Assembly: GCF_025961225.1 (NCBI RefSeq)
Contig: NZ_JAOQNG010000002.1
Span: 310,001-374,000, forward strand
Direction of reading: 5' to 3'
Source: Azospirillum canadense
Lineage (GTDB): Bacteria > Pseudomonadota > Alphaproteobacteria > Azospirillales > Azospirillaceae
DNA length: 64,000 bases
The translations under genes and the position numbers were made by a program. Below are positions 9,957-18,782 of this stretch, piece after piece. The notes under the pieces were generated by a model. The model was given only the letters and a program-made list of their open reading frames with translations, was not told the DNA's origin and did no database searches. Position 1 is the first letter of the stretch. Each line of letters starts with the position of its first letter.

Positions 9957-11632
9957 TGACCGTGAGCAACAGCAACGCCTCCCTCCTCGACGTCCGCAAC
10001 CTGACGATCGACCTGCCGCGCGGCGCCGACCGGCCGTTTGCCGTGGAGGACCTGACCTTCACGCTGGAGCGCGGCGAGATCCTCTGCGTCGTCGGCGAAT
10101 CCGGCTCCGGCAAGTCGATGACCGCGCACGCGGTGATGGGCCTGCTGCCGAAGGCGGTGAAGGTGTCCTCCGGCGGCATCCGCCACGACGGGACCGACGT
10201 TCTGAGCCTGCCGGAGCGCGACCAGCGCGCGCTTCGCGGTGGCCGCATCGCCATGATCTTCCAGGAGCCGATGACGGCGCTGAACCCGCTGATGCGGGTC
10301 GGTGACCAGATCGACGAGGTGCTGCGCTACCACACCACGCTCGACCGCGCCGCGCGCCGGGCGCGGGTGGTGGAACTGCTGGCCTCCGTCGGCCTGCCGG
10401 AGCCGGACCAGCTGCGCCGCAGCTACCCGTTCCGACTGTCCGGCGGGCAGCGGCAGCGCGTGATGATCGCCATGGCGCTGGCCGTCGAGCCGGACGTGCT
10501 GATCGCCGACGAGCCGACCACCGCGCTGGACGTCACCACCCAGAAGCAGATCCTGGAGCTGATCCGCGACATCCAGGTCAAGCGCCGCATGGGCGTGATG
10601 TTCATCACCCACGACTTCGGTGTGGTGGCGGAGATCGCGCACCGCGTGGCGGTGATGCAGAAGGGCAAGCTGGTGGAGATCGGCCCGGCGGCCGAGGTTC
10701 TGAACCGGCCGCAGCACCCCTACACCCGCCAGCTGATCGCCGCCGTCCCGCACCTGATCGAGCACCGCGAGGCGTTCGGCGATGAGCGCAAGCCCGTGCT
10801 GACGGCGGAGAAGGTGTGCAAGACCTTCCACATCGGCGGCGGCTTCTTCGCGCCCAGCCGCAAGGTGGTGGCCGGCAACGCGCTGTCGCTGACCATCCGC
10901 CAGGGCGAGACGGTCGGGCTGGTCGGCGAGTCCGGGTCCGGCAAGTCCACGCTGGGCCGGTCCATCGTCGGGCTGATCAAGCCGGACAGCGGCCGGATCA
11001 TGTTCGAGGGAGTGGACCTGCTGTCCCTGTCGCGGACGGCCTTCCGGCCCTACCGCCGGCACGTGCAGATGGTCTTCCAGGATCCCTACGCCTCGCTGAA
11101 CCCGCGCCACACCGTGGGCGACATCATCACGCAGGGACCCGTCGCCTTCGGAGAGGACCGTGGCCGGGCGCTGGAGAAGGCCAAGGCGCTGCTGAAGCTC
11201 GTCGGCCTGGACGCCTCCGCGGCGGAGCGCTTCCCGCACGAGTTTTCTGGCGGGCAGCGGCAGCGCATCTCCATCGCCCGCGCGCTGGCGCTGGAGCCCA
11301 AGCTGCTGATCGCGGACGAGCCGGTGTCGGCGCTGGACGTGTCGGTGCAGGCCCAGGTGCTCGACCTCCTGGAGGATTTGCGGCACCGGCTGAACCTGTC
11401 GATGCTGTTCATCACGCACGACCTGCGCATCGCCGCGCAGATCTGCGACACCATCGCTGTGATGCAGAAGGGCAGCATCGTGGAGATCGGCCCGGCGCGC
11501 GACGTGTTCGGCAACCCGCAGCACGCCTACACCCGCCAGCTGCTCGACGCCATCCCCGGCAAGGGCTGGACCATTCCGGAGGACGTGATGTCCACTGGCC
11601 GGCACGGCGCCGCCCTGCGCACGAGCGCCTGA
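9953..11632 (+). CDS. Dipeptide-type ABC transporter ATPase with both nucleotide-binding domains (DppD-DppF fusion)
   Basis: The 559-residue protein carries two complete ABC ATPase domains. The first has Walker A GESGSGKS (~48), signature LSGGQRQR and Walker [13 protein letters not shown]. The second, from ~285, has GESGSGKST (~325), FSGGQRQR and [12 protein letters not shown]. Each is followed by the oligopeptide-type C-terminal extension ([15 protein letters not shown] and [15 protein letters not shown]). It therefore replaces separate DppD and DppF subunits. Two adjacent ATGs (9953, 9956) overlap the permease stop; the first is taken. Confidence 0.93.
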   Translation: MMTVSNSNASLLDVRNLTIDLPRGADRPFAVEDLTFTLERGEILCVVGESGSGKSMTAHAVMGLLPKAVKVSSGGIRHDGTDVLSLPERDQRALRGGRIAMIFQEPMTALNPLMRVGDQIDEVLRYHTTLDRAARRARVVELLASVGLPEPDQLRRSYPFRLSGGQRQRVMIAMALAVEPDVLIADEPTTALDVTTQKQILELIRDIQVKRRMGVMFITHDFGVVAEIAHRVAVMQKGKLVEIGPAAEVLNRPQHPYTRQLIAAVPHLIEHREAFGDERKPVLTAEKVCKTFHIGGGFFAPSRKVVAGNALSLTIRQGETVGLVGESGSGKSTLGRSIVGLIKPDSGRIMFEGVDLLSLSRTAFRPYRRHVQMVFQDPYASLNPRHTVGDIITQGPVAFGEDRGRALEKAKALLKLVGLDASAAERFPHEFSGGQRQRISIARALALEPKLLIADEPVSALDVSVQAQVLDLLEDLRHRLNLSMLFITHDLRIAAQICDTIAVMQKGSIVEIGPARDVFGNPQHAYTRQLLDAIPGKGWTIPEDVMSTGRHGAALRTSA

Positions 11633-11642
11633 GGACGGGCCG

Positions 11643-12596
11643 GTGAGGATCGCCGTCATCGGGGCCGGGGCCATCGGGGGGCTGATCGCCGCGCGGCTGA
11701 CCGCCGCCGGCCTGCCGGTCCCGTTGGTCGCCCGGCGCCGGACGCTCGACACGCTGCGGCGGGAGGGGCTGTCGGTCGAAGGGCCGGCGGGCCGGCCCGT
11801 CACGGTGAGGCCGGAGGTCACCGACGACACGCTGGCGCTCGGCCCCCAGGACGCGGTGGTGCTGGCCGTCCCCGCCCCGACCCTGCCGGAGGTCCTGGAG
11901 CTGCTGCCCCCGCTGCTCGGGCGGGAGACACGGCTGGTCGTGGTGGTCGGCGGCGTGCCCTGGTGGTTTCCGGCGGGAAACGGTCGGGACGCCCGGCCGC
12001 TGGCGTCGGTGGACCCCAATGGGTTGCTGTGGAACGCCATCCCGGCGGAGCGGATCATCGGCGCGGTGCCGCGCATGGCGGTGGAGCGGCGCTCCGCCAC
12101 CTATCTGCGGCATCTCGGCGGTCTGCGGCTGGCGCTTGGGCCGGCGGGGGGGAGCCAGGAGGTCGGTGACCTCGTCACGCTGTTCGGGGCCGGCGGCTTC
12201 AACGCCGTCGCGGCGGACGACATCCGGGCGGAGGTCTGGGACGCGCTGCTGCCGCCGCTGGCCTTCGGCGCGCTGGGGATCGCCAGCGGGCTGTCGGCCC
12301 TGGAGATCGTCGGCAGGGTCGACCTGCACCCGACGCTGGAGGCGCTGGTGCGGGAATTGGCGGGTCTCGCCGCGGCGTTTGGCCATCCGATGACCGTCGG
12401 GCTGGACGAGCTGTGGACGCTCGCCCAGCAGCCGGGCCGCATCCGGCCGGACCTGACGGCCGATCTCGGCGCGCGCCGGCGGGCGGAACTGGAGGCGGTG
12501 CTCGACGCGCCGCTGGAATTGGCGGCGCGGGCGAGCGTGCCCATGCCGACCCTGAACACCTTGCGGGCGCTGGTCCGCACCAAGACACAACGATAA
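11643..12596 (+). CDS. 2-dehydropantoate 2-reductase-like (PanE/ApbA family) dehydrogenase
   Basis: The 317-residue protein starts with a Rossmann nucleotide-binding motif, MRIAVIGAGAIGGLIAARL, and has the ApbA C-terminal helical domain (~170-310). The start codon is GTG. PanE paralogs in catabolic operons often reduce other 2-oxo or 3-oxo acids, so a role in pantothenate synthesis is not implied here. It lies 10 bases after the ATPase gene and 23 bases before the next hydrolase. The usual catalytic Lys is not in an obvious motif, so the substrate is left open. Confidence 0.8.
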   Translation: MRIAVIGAGAIGGLIAARLTAAGLPVPLVARRRTLDTLRREGLSVEGPAGRPVTVRPEVTDDTLALGPQDAVVLAVPAPTLPEVLELLPPLLGRETRLVVVVGGVPWWFPAGNGRDARPLASVDPNGLLWNAIPAERIIGAVPRMAVERRSATYLRHLGGLRLALGPAGGSQEVGDLVTLFGAGGFNAVAADDIRAEVWDALLPPLAFGALGIASGLSALEIVGRVDLHPTLEALVRELAGLAAAFGHPMTVGLDELWTLAQQPGRIRPDLTADLGARRRAELEAVLDAPLELAARASVPMPTLNTLRALVRTKTQR

Positions 12597-12619
12597 ATCA
12601 GAATACGGGATTAGGGACC

Positions 12620-13849
12620 ATGTCTGAGCTGCGCATCGATGGCGACCGCCTGTGGCGGACCCTGATGGACCTTGCCAAGATCGGCGCGACGCCGAAGGGC
12701 GGCCTGTGCCGGCTGGCGCTGACCGACCTCGACCGGCAGGGGCGCGACCTGTTCGTGTCCTGGTGCGAGGCGGCCGGCTGCACCGTCACGGTGGACGAGG
12801 TCGGCAACATCTTCGCCCGCCGGCCGGGCCGCAACCCGGATCGCCCGGCCGTCTGCATGGGCAGCCACCTGGACACCCAGCCGACCGGCGGGCGCTTCGA
12901 CGGCATCTACGGCGTGCTGGCTGGGCTGGAGGTGATCCGCAGCCTCAACGACCAGGGCATCGAGACGGACGCGCCCATCGACCTGATCGTCTGGACGAAT
13001 GAGGAAGGCGCGCGCTTCTCCCCGCCCATGCTGGGCTCGGGTGCGGCCATGGGCGTCTTCACGCTCGACCACGTGCTGGACATCCGCGACACCGACGGGG
13101 TGCGGCTGGGCGATGAGCTGGCGCGCATCGGCTACAAGGGCAACGTCCCGGTCACCGGCCACGTCATGGGCGCCTATTTCGAGGCGCACATCGAGCAGGG
13201 CCCGGTGCTGGAAGCCGAAGGCTTCGAGATCGGCGTCGTCACCGGCGCCCAGGGTCAGCGCTGGTACGAGGCCACCGTGACGGGCCGTGAATCCCACGCC
13301 GGCCCGACGCCCATGCGGCTGCGCCGCGACGCGCTGGCCGGGGCTGCGGTGATGATGGAGGCGGTGGAGGCCATCGCGCTGGAGGTTGGCGGCGACGCCT
13401 GCTCCACCATCGGCCGCGTGCAGGTGCATCCGGATTCGCGCAACGTCATCCCCGGCCGGGTCTGGTTCACCATCGACCTGCGAAACCCCGATTCCGACGC
13501 GCTGGCGCGCATGGACGCGATGCTGCGCGAACGGCTGGCGGCCATCGCCGACAAGCGCGGCCTGACGCTGGAGCTGACGGACTTCTGGGCCTTCCCCACC
13601 ACGCCCTTCGCGCCGGAGCTGGTCGGGCGTGTGCGCGAGTCAGCGGTGCGCCGCGGCCTTAGCCACCGCGACATCGTGTCCGGGGCCGGGCATGACGCGG
13701 TCTATGTCGCCCGCAAGGTGCCGACGACGATGATCTTCATCCCCTGCGAGGGCGGCCTCAGCCACAACGAGGCGGAAAACATCCGCCCCGACCACGCCAC
13801 CACCGGCTGCGCCGTGCTGGCCGACGCCGTGCTGGCGACGGCAAAGTAA
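12620..13849 (+). CDS. Zn-dependent M20 hydrolase, N-carbamoyl-L-amino-acid hydrolase/beta-ureidopropionase type
   Basis: The 409-residue enzyme matches the hydantoinase/carbamoylase (AmaB/HyuC) branch of M20. Visible are GSHLDTQPTGGRFDG with His83 and Asp94, TNEEGARF with Glu128/129, AHIEQGPVLE, and the C-terminal GGLSHNEAE with a metal-binding His. These enzymes remove a carbamoyl group, giving the amino acid, CO2 and ammonia; allantoate amidohydrolases are related. The start at 12620 is chosen where family homology begins, since the longer frame covers the previous gene. It is followed by a ~130-base repeat element. Confidence 0.88.
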   Translation: MSELRIDGDRLWRTLMDLAKIGATPKGGLCRLALTDLDRQGRDLFVSWCEAAGCTVTVDEVGNIFARRPGRNPDRPAVCMGSHLDTQPTGGRFDGIYGVLAGLEVIRSLNDQGIETDAPIDLIVWTNEEGARFSPPMLGSGAAMGVFTLDHVLDIRDTDGVRLGDELARIGYKGNVPVTGHVMGAYFEAHIEQGPVLEAEGFEIGVVTGAQGQRWYEATVTGRESHAGPTPMRLRRDALAGAAVMMEAVEAIALEVGGDACSTIGRVQVHPDSRNVIPGRVWFTIDLRNPDSDALARMDAMLRERLAAIADKRGLTLELTDFWAFPTTPFAPELVGRVRESAVRRGLSHRDIVSGAGHDAVYVARKVPTTMIFIPCEGGLSHNEAENIRPDHATTGCAVLADAVLATAK

Positions 13850-13860
13850 CGCCTTCCTCT

Positions 13861-13990
13861 CCCTCTCCCCTCTGGGGAGAGGGGCGGGGTGAGGGGGCGG
13901 CCGCAGGCCGTCCAAGCCCTGCAATGAGCATGCGTTGACGCCCTTTCGGGCGCCCCCTCACCCTAACCCTCTCCCCTCTGGGGAGAGGGG
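13861..13990. repeat. Composite palindromic repeat, copy A
   Basis: A CCCTCTCCCC-TCT-GGGGAGAGGG hairpin stands at each end (13861-13883 and 13967-13989). Inside are GGTGAGGGGGCG and CGCCCCCTCACC as long-range inverted arms. The central part (~13897-13936) is closely similar to the copy at 16611-16738. It fills the gap between the carbamoylase and amidohydrolase genes. Confidence 0.85.
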
Positions 13991-14011
13991 ACAGAATCAG
14001 GAGCCCCATCC

Positions 14012-15061
14012 ATGCGTTATGTGTTTGCCGAGGCCCAGCTGCGCCATCGTCCGCCCACCTTTCTGGTGCGCGGCCAGCCGAAGCCCTGCCCGGAGAAGCC
14101 GGAGCGGGCCGAGGCGCTCGTCGGCTCCCTGAAGGCCCGCGGCGCGGTGGTCGAGGAGCCGCCGTCCTACGGCGCCGGGCCGCGGGCGGCGGTGCATTCG
14201 GCCGACTACCTGCGCTTCCTGGAGACGGCCTACGCGCGCTGGTCGGCCCTGCCCGACGCGGCGGAGGTCATCGTCCCCAATGTCCACCGCAACACCGACA
14301 TGGCGGAGTACCCGACGGGCATCGTCGGGCAGGCCGGCTGGCACATGGCGGACACCGCCTGCCCCATCGGCCCCGGCACCTGGGAAGCCGTTTGCGGCGG
14401 CGCCGACACCGCCGCCCACGCGGCGACGCTGGTGGCGAGCGGGCAGGAACGGACGGCCTACGCGCTGTGCCGCCCGCCGGGGCACCACGCTTCCCGCGAC
14501 ATGGCCGGGGGCTTCTGCTACATCAACAACGCGGCCGTCGCGGCGCAGGCGATGCTGCCGCTCTACGCCCAGCAGGGCCGCGCGCCGCGCGTCGCCATCC
14601 TGGACGTGGACGTGCACCACGGCAACGGCACCCAGGCGATCTTCTACGACCGCGACGACGTGCTGTTCATCTCCATCCACGGCGATCCCAACAACTTCTA
14701 TCCCTGGTTCGCCGGCTATGCGCACGAGCGCGGCAAGGGCGTCGGTTTGGGCAGCAACCTGAACATCCCCCTGCCCATGGGCACGGAAGAGGCGACCTTC
14801 CTCGACGCCGTGGACCAGGCGCTGGCCCAGGTCTCCGCCTTCGGGCCGCAGGCGCTGGTGCTGTCGCTGGGCTTCGACACCTTCATCGGCGACCCGCTGG
14901 CCTTCTTCAAGGTCACCACACCCGGTTTCGGCCTGCTCGGCCGCAAGATCGCCGGGGCCGGCCTGCCGACCGTGCTGGTGCAGGAAGGCGGCTACGACTG
15001 CGACGCGCTCGCCGCCAATCTGGCGAGCTTCCTGGACGGCTTCGGGGGAGAGGGCAGATGA
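14012..15061 (+). CDS. Histone-deacetylase-family hydrolase, acetylpolyamine amidohydrolase-like
   Basis: The 349-residue protein has the full zinc-deacetylase core: CRPPGHHA (~153-160, His pair), GGFCYINNAAV, LDVDVHHGNGTQ with zinc ligands Asp200 and His202, and SLGFDTFIGDPL with the third ligand. The bacterial members remove acetyl from acetylpolyamines or similar amines in the cytosol. The short LRHRPPTFLVRG N-terminus and the PEKPER motif match the polyamine branch. Its stop overlaps the next start (ATGA), so it is probably co-translated with the ThDP enzyme. Confidence 0.9.
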   Translation: MRYVFAEAQLRHRPPTFLVRGQPKPCPEKPERAEALVGSLKARGAVVEEPPSYGAGPRAAVHSADYLRFLETAYARWSALPDAAEVIVPNVHRNTDMAEYPTGIVGQAGWHMADTACPIGPGTWEAVCGGADTAAHAATLVASGQERTAYALCRPPGHHASRDMAGGFCYINNAAVAAQAMLPLYAQQGRAPRVAILDVDVHHGNGTQAIFYDRDDVLFISIHGDPNNFYPWFAGYAHERGKGVGLGSNLNIPLPMGTEEATFLDAVDQALAQVSAFGPQALVLSLGFDTFIGDPLAFFKVTTPGFGLLGRKIAGAGLPTVLVQEGGYDCDALAANLASFLDGFGGEGR

Positions 15062-16605
15062 TCGGCGCGGAAATCCTCGTCAAGACTCTGATCGCCAACG
15101 GGGTGGACGCCTGCTTTGCCAACCCCGGCACGTCGGAATTGCACGCGCTCGCCGCCTTCGATTCCATGCCCGGCGTGCGTTGCGTGCCGACCCTGTTCGA
15201 GGGCGTGGCGACCGGGGCGGCCGACGGCTACGCCCGCATGACCGGCAAGCCGGCGGCGACCCTGTTGCATCTGGGGCCGGGGCTGGCGAACGGCCTCGCC
15301 AACCTGCACAACGCGCGGCGCGCCCGCGTGCCGCTGCTGAACATCGTCGGCGACCACGCGACGTGGCACCGCCGGTTCGACGCGCCGCTGACCTCCGACG
15401 TGGAGGCGCTGGCCGCGCCGATGTCGGGCTGGGTGCGCACGGTGCCGGACGCGGCCTCCGTCGCGCGCGACACGGCCGACGCCATCCGCGCCGCCCTGAC
15501 CCCGCCGGGGCAGGTCGCGACGCTGATCCTGCCGTCGAACTCCTCCTGGGACGAAACCCCGGCGGTCGAGCCCATCGCCGTGGCGCCGCCCGCTCCGGCC
15601 GCGCCGGACGCTGGTGCCTTGCGCGCAGCCGCCCAAGCGTTGCGGGGCGGGGCGCGCGTCGTGCTGCTGCTGAACGGTGCGGCGACCAGCGCCGCTGGCT
15701 TGGCGCTCGCCGGCCGGATCGCCGCCAAGACCGGCGCCAAGCTGTTCGCCCACACCGGCGCCACCCGCATCGAGCGTGGCGCCGGGCGGGTGGCGGTGGA
15801 GCGCCTGCCCTACCCCATCGACCTTGCCATCGCGGCGCTGTCCGGGGCCGCGCACGTCGTACTGATCGGCGCCACGGAGCCCGTCGCCTTCTTCGGCTAT
15901 CCCGGCAAGCCGAGCCGCCTCTATCCCGACGGCTGCCGCATCCACGACCTCGCCCCGCCGGGCATTGACGCGCTGGCCGCCCTGCGCCAGCTGGCGGAAG
16001 AGGTGGGCGCGGCCGGTGAGGCGGAGCCGACGCTGTCCCTCGCCCTGCCCGGCCTCGCCACCGGAGCCCTGAACGCCGACAGCATCGGGCAGTCGCTCGC
16101 CGCCTTGCTGCCGGAGGGTGCCGTGGTGGTGGACGAGGCGCTGACCTCCAGCACCATGGCCTACACCCCCTGCGCGGGAGCCCGGCCGCACGACTGGCTG
16201 ACCATCACCGGCGGGTCCATCGGCATCGGCATGCCGCTGGCGCTGGGTGCGGCCATCGCCTGCCCCGGCCGCAAGGTGGTGAACCTGCAGGCCGACGGCA
16301 GCGGCATGTACACGCTGCAAGCCCTGTGGAGCCAAGCGCGCGAGAACGCCGAGGTGGTGACCATCGTCTTCGCCAACCGCCGCTACGGCATCCTGCAATG
16401 GGAGCTGGGCAACCTCGGCTTCAAGGAAATGGGCGAAAACGCGCGCAACTGCACCGACATCGGCCGGCCCGATCTGGAGTGGGTGAGCCTCGCCCGCGGC
16501 ATGGGCGTGGAGGCCGGGCAGGCCACGGACGCGGAGAGCTTCAACCGCCTGCTGAAGGCCGCCTTTGCGCACAAGGGGCCGTTTTTGATCGAGGCGGTTA
16601 TTTGA
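15058..16605 (+). CDS. Thiamine-diphosphate-dependent enzyme, acetolactate synthase/benzoylformate decarboxylase-like
   Basis: The 515-residue protein has the three-domain ThDP layout. The pyrimidine-binding domain holds the catalytic Glu48 in PTLFEGVATGAADGYAR, a shortened middle domain follows at ~175-320, and the pyrophosphate-binding domain is at ~350-515. The metal and cofactor motif is ADGSGMY...FANRRYG, where the usual GDG...NN reads ADG...NR. It probably decarboxylates a 2-oxo acid or carboligates an aldehyde. True anabolic acetolactate synthase is unlikely, because the protein is short and no small subunit is nearby. Confidence 0.85.
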   Translation: MIGAEILVKTLIANGVDACFANPGTSELHALAAFDSMPGVRCVPTLFEGVATGAADGYARMTGKPAATLLHLGPGLANGLANLHNARRARVPLLNIVGDHATWHRRFDAPLTSDVEALAAPMSGWVRTVPDAASVARDTADAIRAALTPPGQVATLILPSNSSWDETPAVEPIAVAPPAPAAPDAGALRAAAQALRGGARVVLLLNGAATSAAGLALAGRIAAKTGAKLFAHTGATRIERGAGRVAVERLPYPIDLAIAALSGAAHVVLIGATEPVAFFGYPGKPSRLYPDGCRIHDLAPPGIDALAALRQLAEEVGAAGEAEPTLSLALPGLATGALNADSIGQSLAALLPEGAVVVDEALTSSTMAYTPCAGARPHDWLTITGGSIGIGMPLALGAAIACPGRKVVNLQADGSGMYTLQALWSQARENAEVVTIVFANRRYGILQWELGNLGFKEMGENARNCTDIGRPDLEWVSLARGMGVEAGQATDAESFNRLLKAAFAHKGPFLIEAVI

Positions 16606-16610
16606 GACTC

Positions 16611-16738
16611 CCCTCTCCCCTCCGGGGAGAGGGTTAGGGTGAGGGGGCGCCCGCAGGGCGTCAACGCGCTGCAATGAGGCTGCGTTTCCGGCCTGCGGCC
16701 GCCCCCTCATCCCAACCTTCTCCCCGGAGGGGAGAAGG
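16611..16738. repeat. Composite palindromic repeat, copy B
   Basis: Terminal hairpins are CCCTCTCCCC/GGGGAGAGGG (16611-16633) and CCTTCTCCCC/GGGGAGAAGG (16716-16738), enclosing GTGAGGGGGCG and CGCCCCCTCAT arms. The core shares CTGCAATGAG and TGCGTT with the copy at 13861-13990 at matching spacing. It sits between the ThDP enzyme and DUF849 genes of the same operon. Confidence 0.85.
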
Positions 16739-16760
16739 AGTTTTAAAAGGGAGGAACTGC

Positions 16761-17699
16761 ATGTCCAAGAAAACCACCCGCAAGGTCATCGTCACCTGCG
16801 CCGTTACCGGCTCCATCCACACGCCGAGCATGTCGCCGCACCTGCCGGTGACGCCGGACCAGATTGCGACGGACGCGGTCGCGGCGGTGGAGGCTGGCGC
16901 CGCTATCGTCCACCTGCACGCCCGCGACCCGAAGACCGGGCAGCCGACGCAGGATCCCGGCCTGTTCGCGCAGTTCCTGCCGCGCATCAAGCAGGCGACC
17001 AAGGCGGTCGTGAACATCACCACCGGCGGCAGCGCCGCCATGACGGTGGAGGAACGGCTTCGCCCCGCCACGCACTTCCAGCCGGAGGTGGCGTCGCTCA
17101 ACATGGGGTCGATGAACTTCGGCCTGTACCCGATGCTGGACCGCTTCAAGACGTTCGAGCATGACTGGGAACAGCCTTATCTGGAGGGCAGCCGGGACCG
17201 CGTCTTCAAGAACACCTTCGCGGACATCGAATACATCCTGAAGACCTGCTCCGGTAACGGCACGCGGTTCGAGTTCGAGTGCTACGACATCTCGCACCTC
17301 TACACGCTGGCCCATTTCCTGGACCGCAAGCTGGTGACGCCGCCGCTGTTCGTGCAGTCGGTGTTCGGCATCCTCGGCGGCATCGGCCCGCATCCGGAGG
17401 ACGTGATGCACATGAAGCGCACCGCCGACCGGCTGTTCGGCGACCGGTATGTCTGGTCGGTGCTGGGTGCGGGGCGCAACCAGATGCCCATCGCGGCACA
17501 GGCCCTGGCGCTGGGAGGCAATGCGCGCGTCGGGCTGGAGGACAACCTGTGGGCCGGCCCCGGCCGTCTCGCCAATTCCAACGCGGAACAGGTCACCATC
17601 CTCCGCAAGCTCATCGAAGGGTTGGCGCTGGAGGTCGCGACGCCGGAGGAGGCGCGCGCGATGCTCGACCTCAAGGGCGGCGACGCCGTGAATTTTTGA
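16761..17699 (+). CDS. Beta-keto acid cleavage enzyme (BKACE, DUF849; Kce-like)
   Basis: The 312-residue TIM-barrel protein matches the family that condenses a 3-keto acid with acetyl-CoA and splits it into acetoacetate and a new CoA thioester, such as 3-keto-5-aminohexanoate cleavage enzyme. The zinc-binding motif HLHARDPKTG places His51 and His53, and FGILGGIG, GAGRNQMPI and VGLEDNLW are typical. The start at 16761 has GGGAGGA upstream; an upstream in-frame extension lies inside the repeat. In this operon it probably handles the carbon skeleton left after deacylation and deamination. Confidence 0.88.
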   Translation: MSKKTTRKVIVTCAVTGSIHTPSMSPHLPVTPDQIATDAVAAVEAGAAIVHLHARDPKTGQPTQDPGLFAQFLPRIKQATKAVVNITTGGSAAMTVEERLRPATHFQPEVASLNMGSMNFGLYPMLDRFKTFEHDWEQPYLEGSRDRVFKNTFADIEYILKTCSGNGTRFEFECYDISHLYTLAHFLDRKLVTPPLFVQSVFGILGGIGPHPEDVMHMKRTADRLFGDRYVWSVLGAGRNQMPIAAQALALGGNARVGLEDNLWAGPGRLANSNAEQVTILRKLIEGLALEVATPEEARAMLDLKGGDAVNF

Positions 17700-17723
17700 C
17701 GTCCTGACCGAAAGCACATCCCG

Positions 17724-18665
17724 ATGATCAGCCGCGCACGGGCGCTGGACTTGGCGCTCGTCGCCATGATCAGCGTCGCCTGGGGCCTGAACTGGCCCGC
17801 CGTCAAGATCATGCTCTCCCAGATCCCGCCCTGGACGATGCGCAGCATCAGCTTCGCGGCCACGGCGGCGGTGCTGTTCGCCGTCGCCCGCTGGCGCGGC
17901 GAATCCCTCGCCGTGCCGCGCGCAGAACGGGGGCCGCTGGTTGCGGCGGCGCTGCTGAACATCGCGGGGTTCAACATCCTGGCCACCTTCGGGCAGTTGA
18001 ACATGGCGACCTCCGGCGCCGCCATCATCGCCTACACCATGCCGGCCTGGGGGACGCTGCTGGCGATTCCGCTGCTGGGGGAACGGCCGGGCCGGCTGCA
18101 GTGGCTGGGGCTGTTGTGCGGCTTGGCGGGGCTGGGCGTGCTGCTGGGGCCGGATCTGGCGCGGCTGGGCGCCTTGCCGCTCGGCCCCGCCTTCATGCTG
18201 GGCGCGGCCTTGAGCTGGGCGCTCGGCAGCATGGTGCTGAAGCGGACCCGTTGGACCATCGGCTCGGCGGCGGTCAACGGCTGGCAGTTCGCCCTGTCGC
18301 TGCCGTTGACGCTGCCCATCGCGCTGGCGCTGGAGCCGGCACCCACCCTGGCGCTGGAACCACGCGTGGCGGTGGCGCTCGCCTACCACCTTCTGATCTC
18401 CATGGCCGGCGGCTATCTGCTGTGGTTCGCCATCCTGAAGCGGATGAGCGTGGCACAGGCCACGGTGAGTTCGCTCGTCGTGCCGGTCATCGGGGTCAGC
18501 GGCGCCATCCTTCTGCTGGGCGAGACGCCGCCGCTGCGCACCTATGTGGCGCTGGCCCTGATCGTCGGAGCCGTCCTGTTGGTCGTCCTGGTCGGCAACC
18601 GCCGCGTACCGGCCGCCACCAAGCCACTTGCTGAGCCGGTTCCCGACCCGCAGCGGGCGTCCTGA
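17724..18665 (+). CDS. EamA/RhaT-family (DMT) transporter
   Basis: The 313-residue inner-membrane protein has ten predicted hydrophobic segments in two EamA repeats (~5-140 and ~150-290). It begins with the usual VAMISVAWGLNWPAVKI. Such carriers export amino acids or metabolites, or import related compounds. It is the last gene of the cluster, 24 bases after the DUF849 gene, and may relieve build-up of a pathway intermediate. The residues after ~295 are a polar tail. Confidence 0.87.
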   Translation: MISRARALDLALVAMISVAWGLNWPAVKIMLSQIPPWTMRSISFAATAAVLFAVARWRGESLAVPRAERGPLVAAALLNIAGFNILATFGQLNMATSGAAIIAYTMPAWGTLLAIPLLGERPGRLQWLGLLCGLAGLGVLLGPDLARLGALPLGPAFMLGAALSWALGSMVLKRTRWTIGSAAVNGWQFALSLPLTLPIALALEPAPTLALEPRVAVALAYHLLISMAGGYLLWFAILKRMSVAQATVSSLVVPVIGVSGAILLLGETPPLRTYVALALIVGAVLLVVLVGNRRVPAATKPLAEPVPDPQRAS

Positions 18666-18782
18666 CCCGTCTGCCTATACCTTCGCATGATACTCGGCGT
18701 GGCGTTTGGGAGGGTATGAGAAAGATTGTTACATAAGCGGTGAAACATCGCAGCGGCCGTCGGGGAGCCGCCAGGGGGAGAC
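18666..18782. other. Intergenic region upstream of the RND pump genes
   Basis: This 117-base gap carries a loose inverted repeat TGTTACA...TGAAACA at about 18727-18750 that could be an operator or promoter part. The ribosome binding site AGGGGGAG precedes the adaptor ATG by 3-4 bases. No regulator gene is adjacent. Confidence 0.3.

Noticed and set aside
9797..12100. 767-codon open frame antisense to the ABC ATPase gene
   Set aside because: The opposite strand carries complete ABC motifs; this frame has none.
15058..16605. Anabolic acetolactate synthase large subunit
   Set aside because: Short length, altered ThDP motif, no small-subunit gene and a catabolic operon context.
13861..16738. Composite repeats as a CRISPR array
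   Set aside because: Only two large palindromic copies 2.7 kb apart with genes between; no regular short repeats or spacers.
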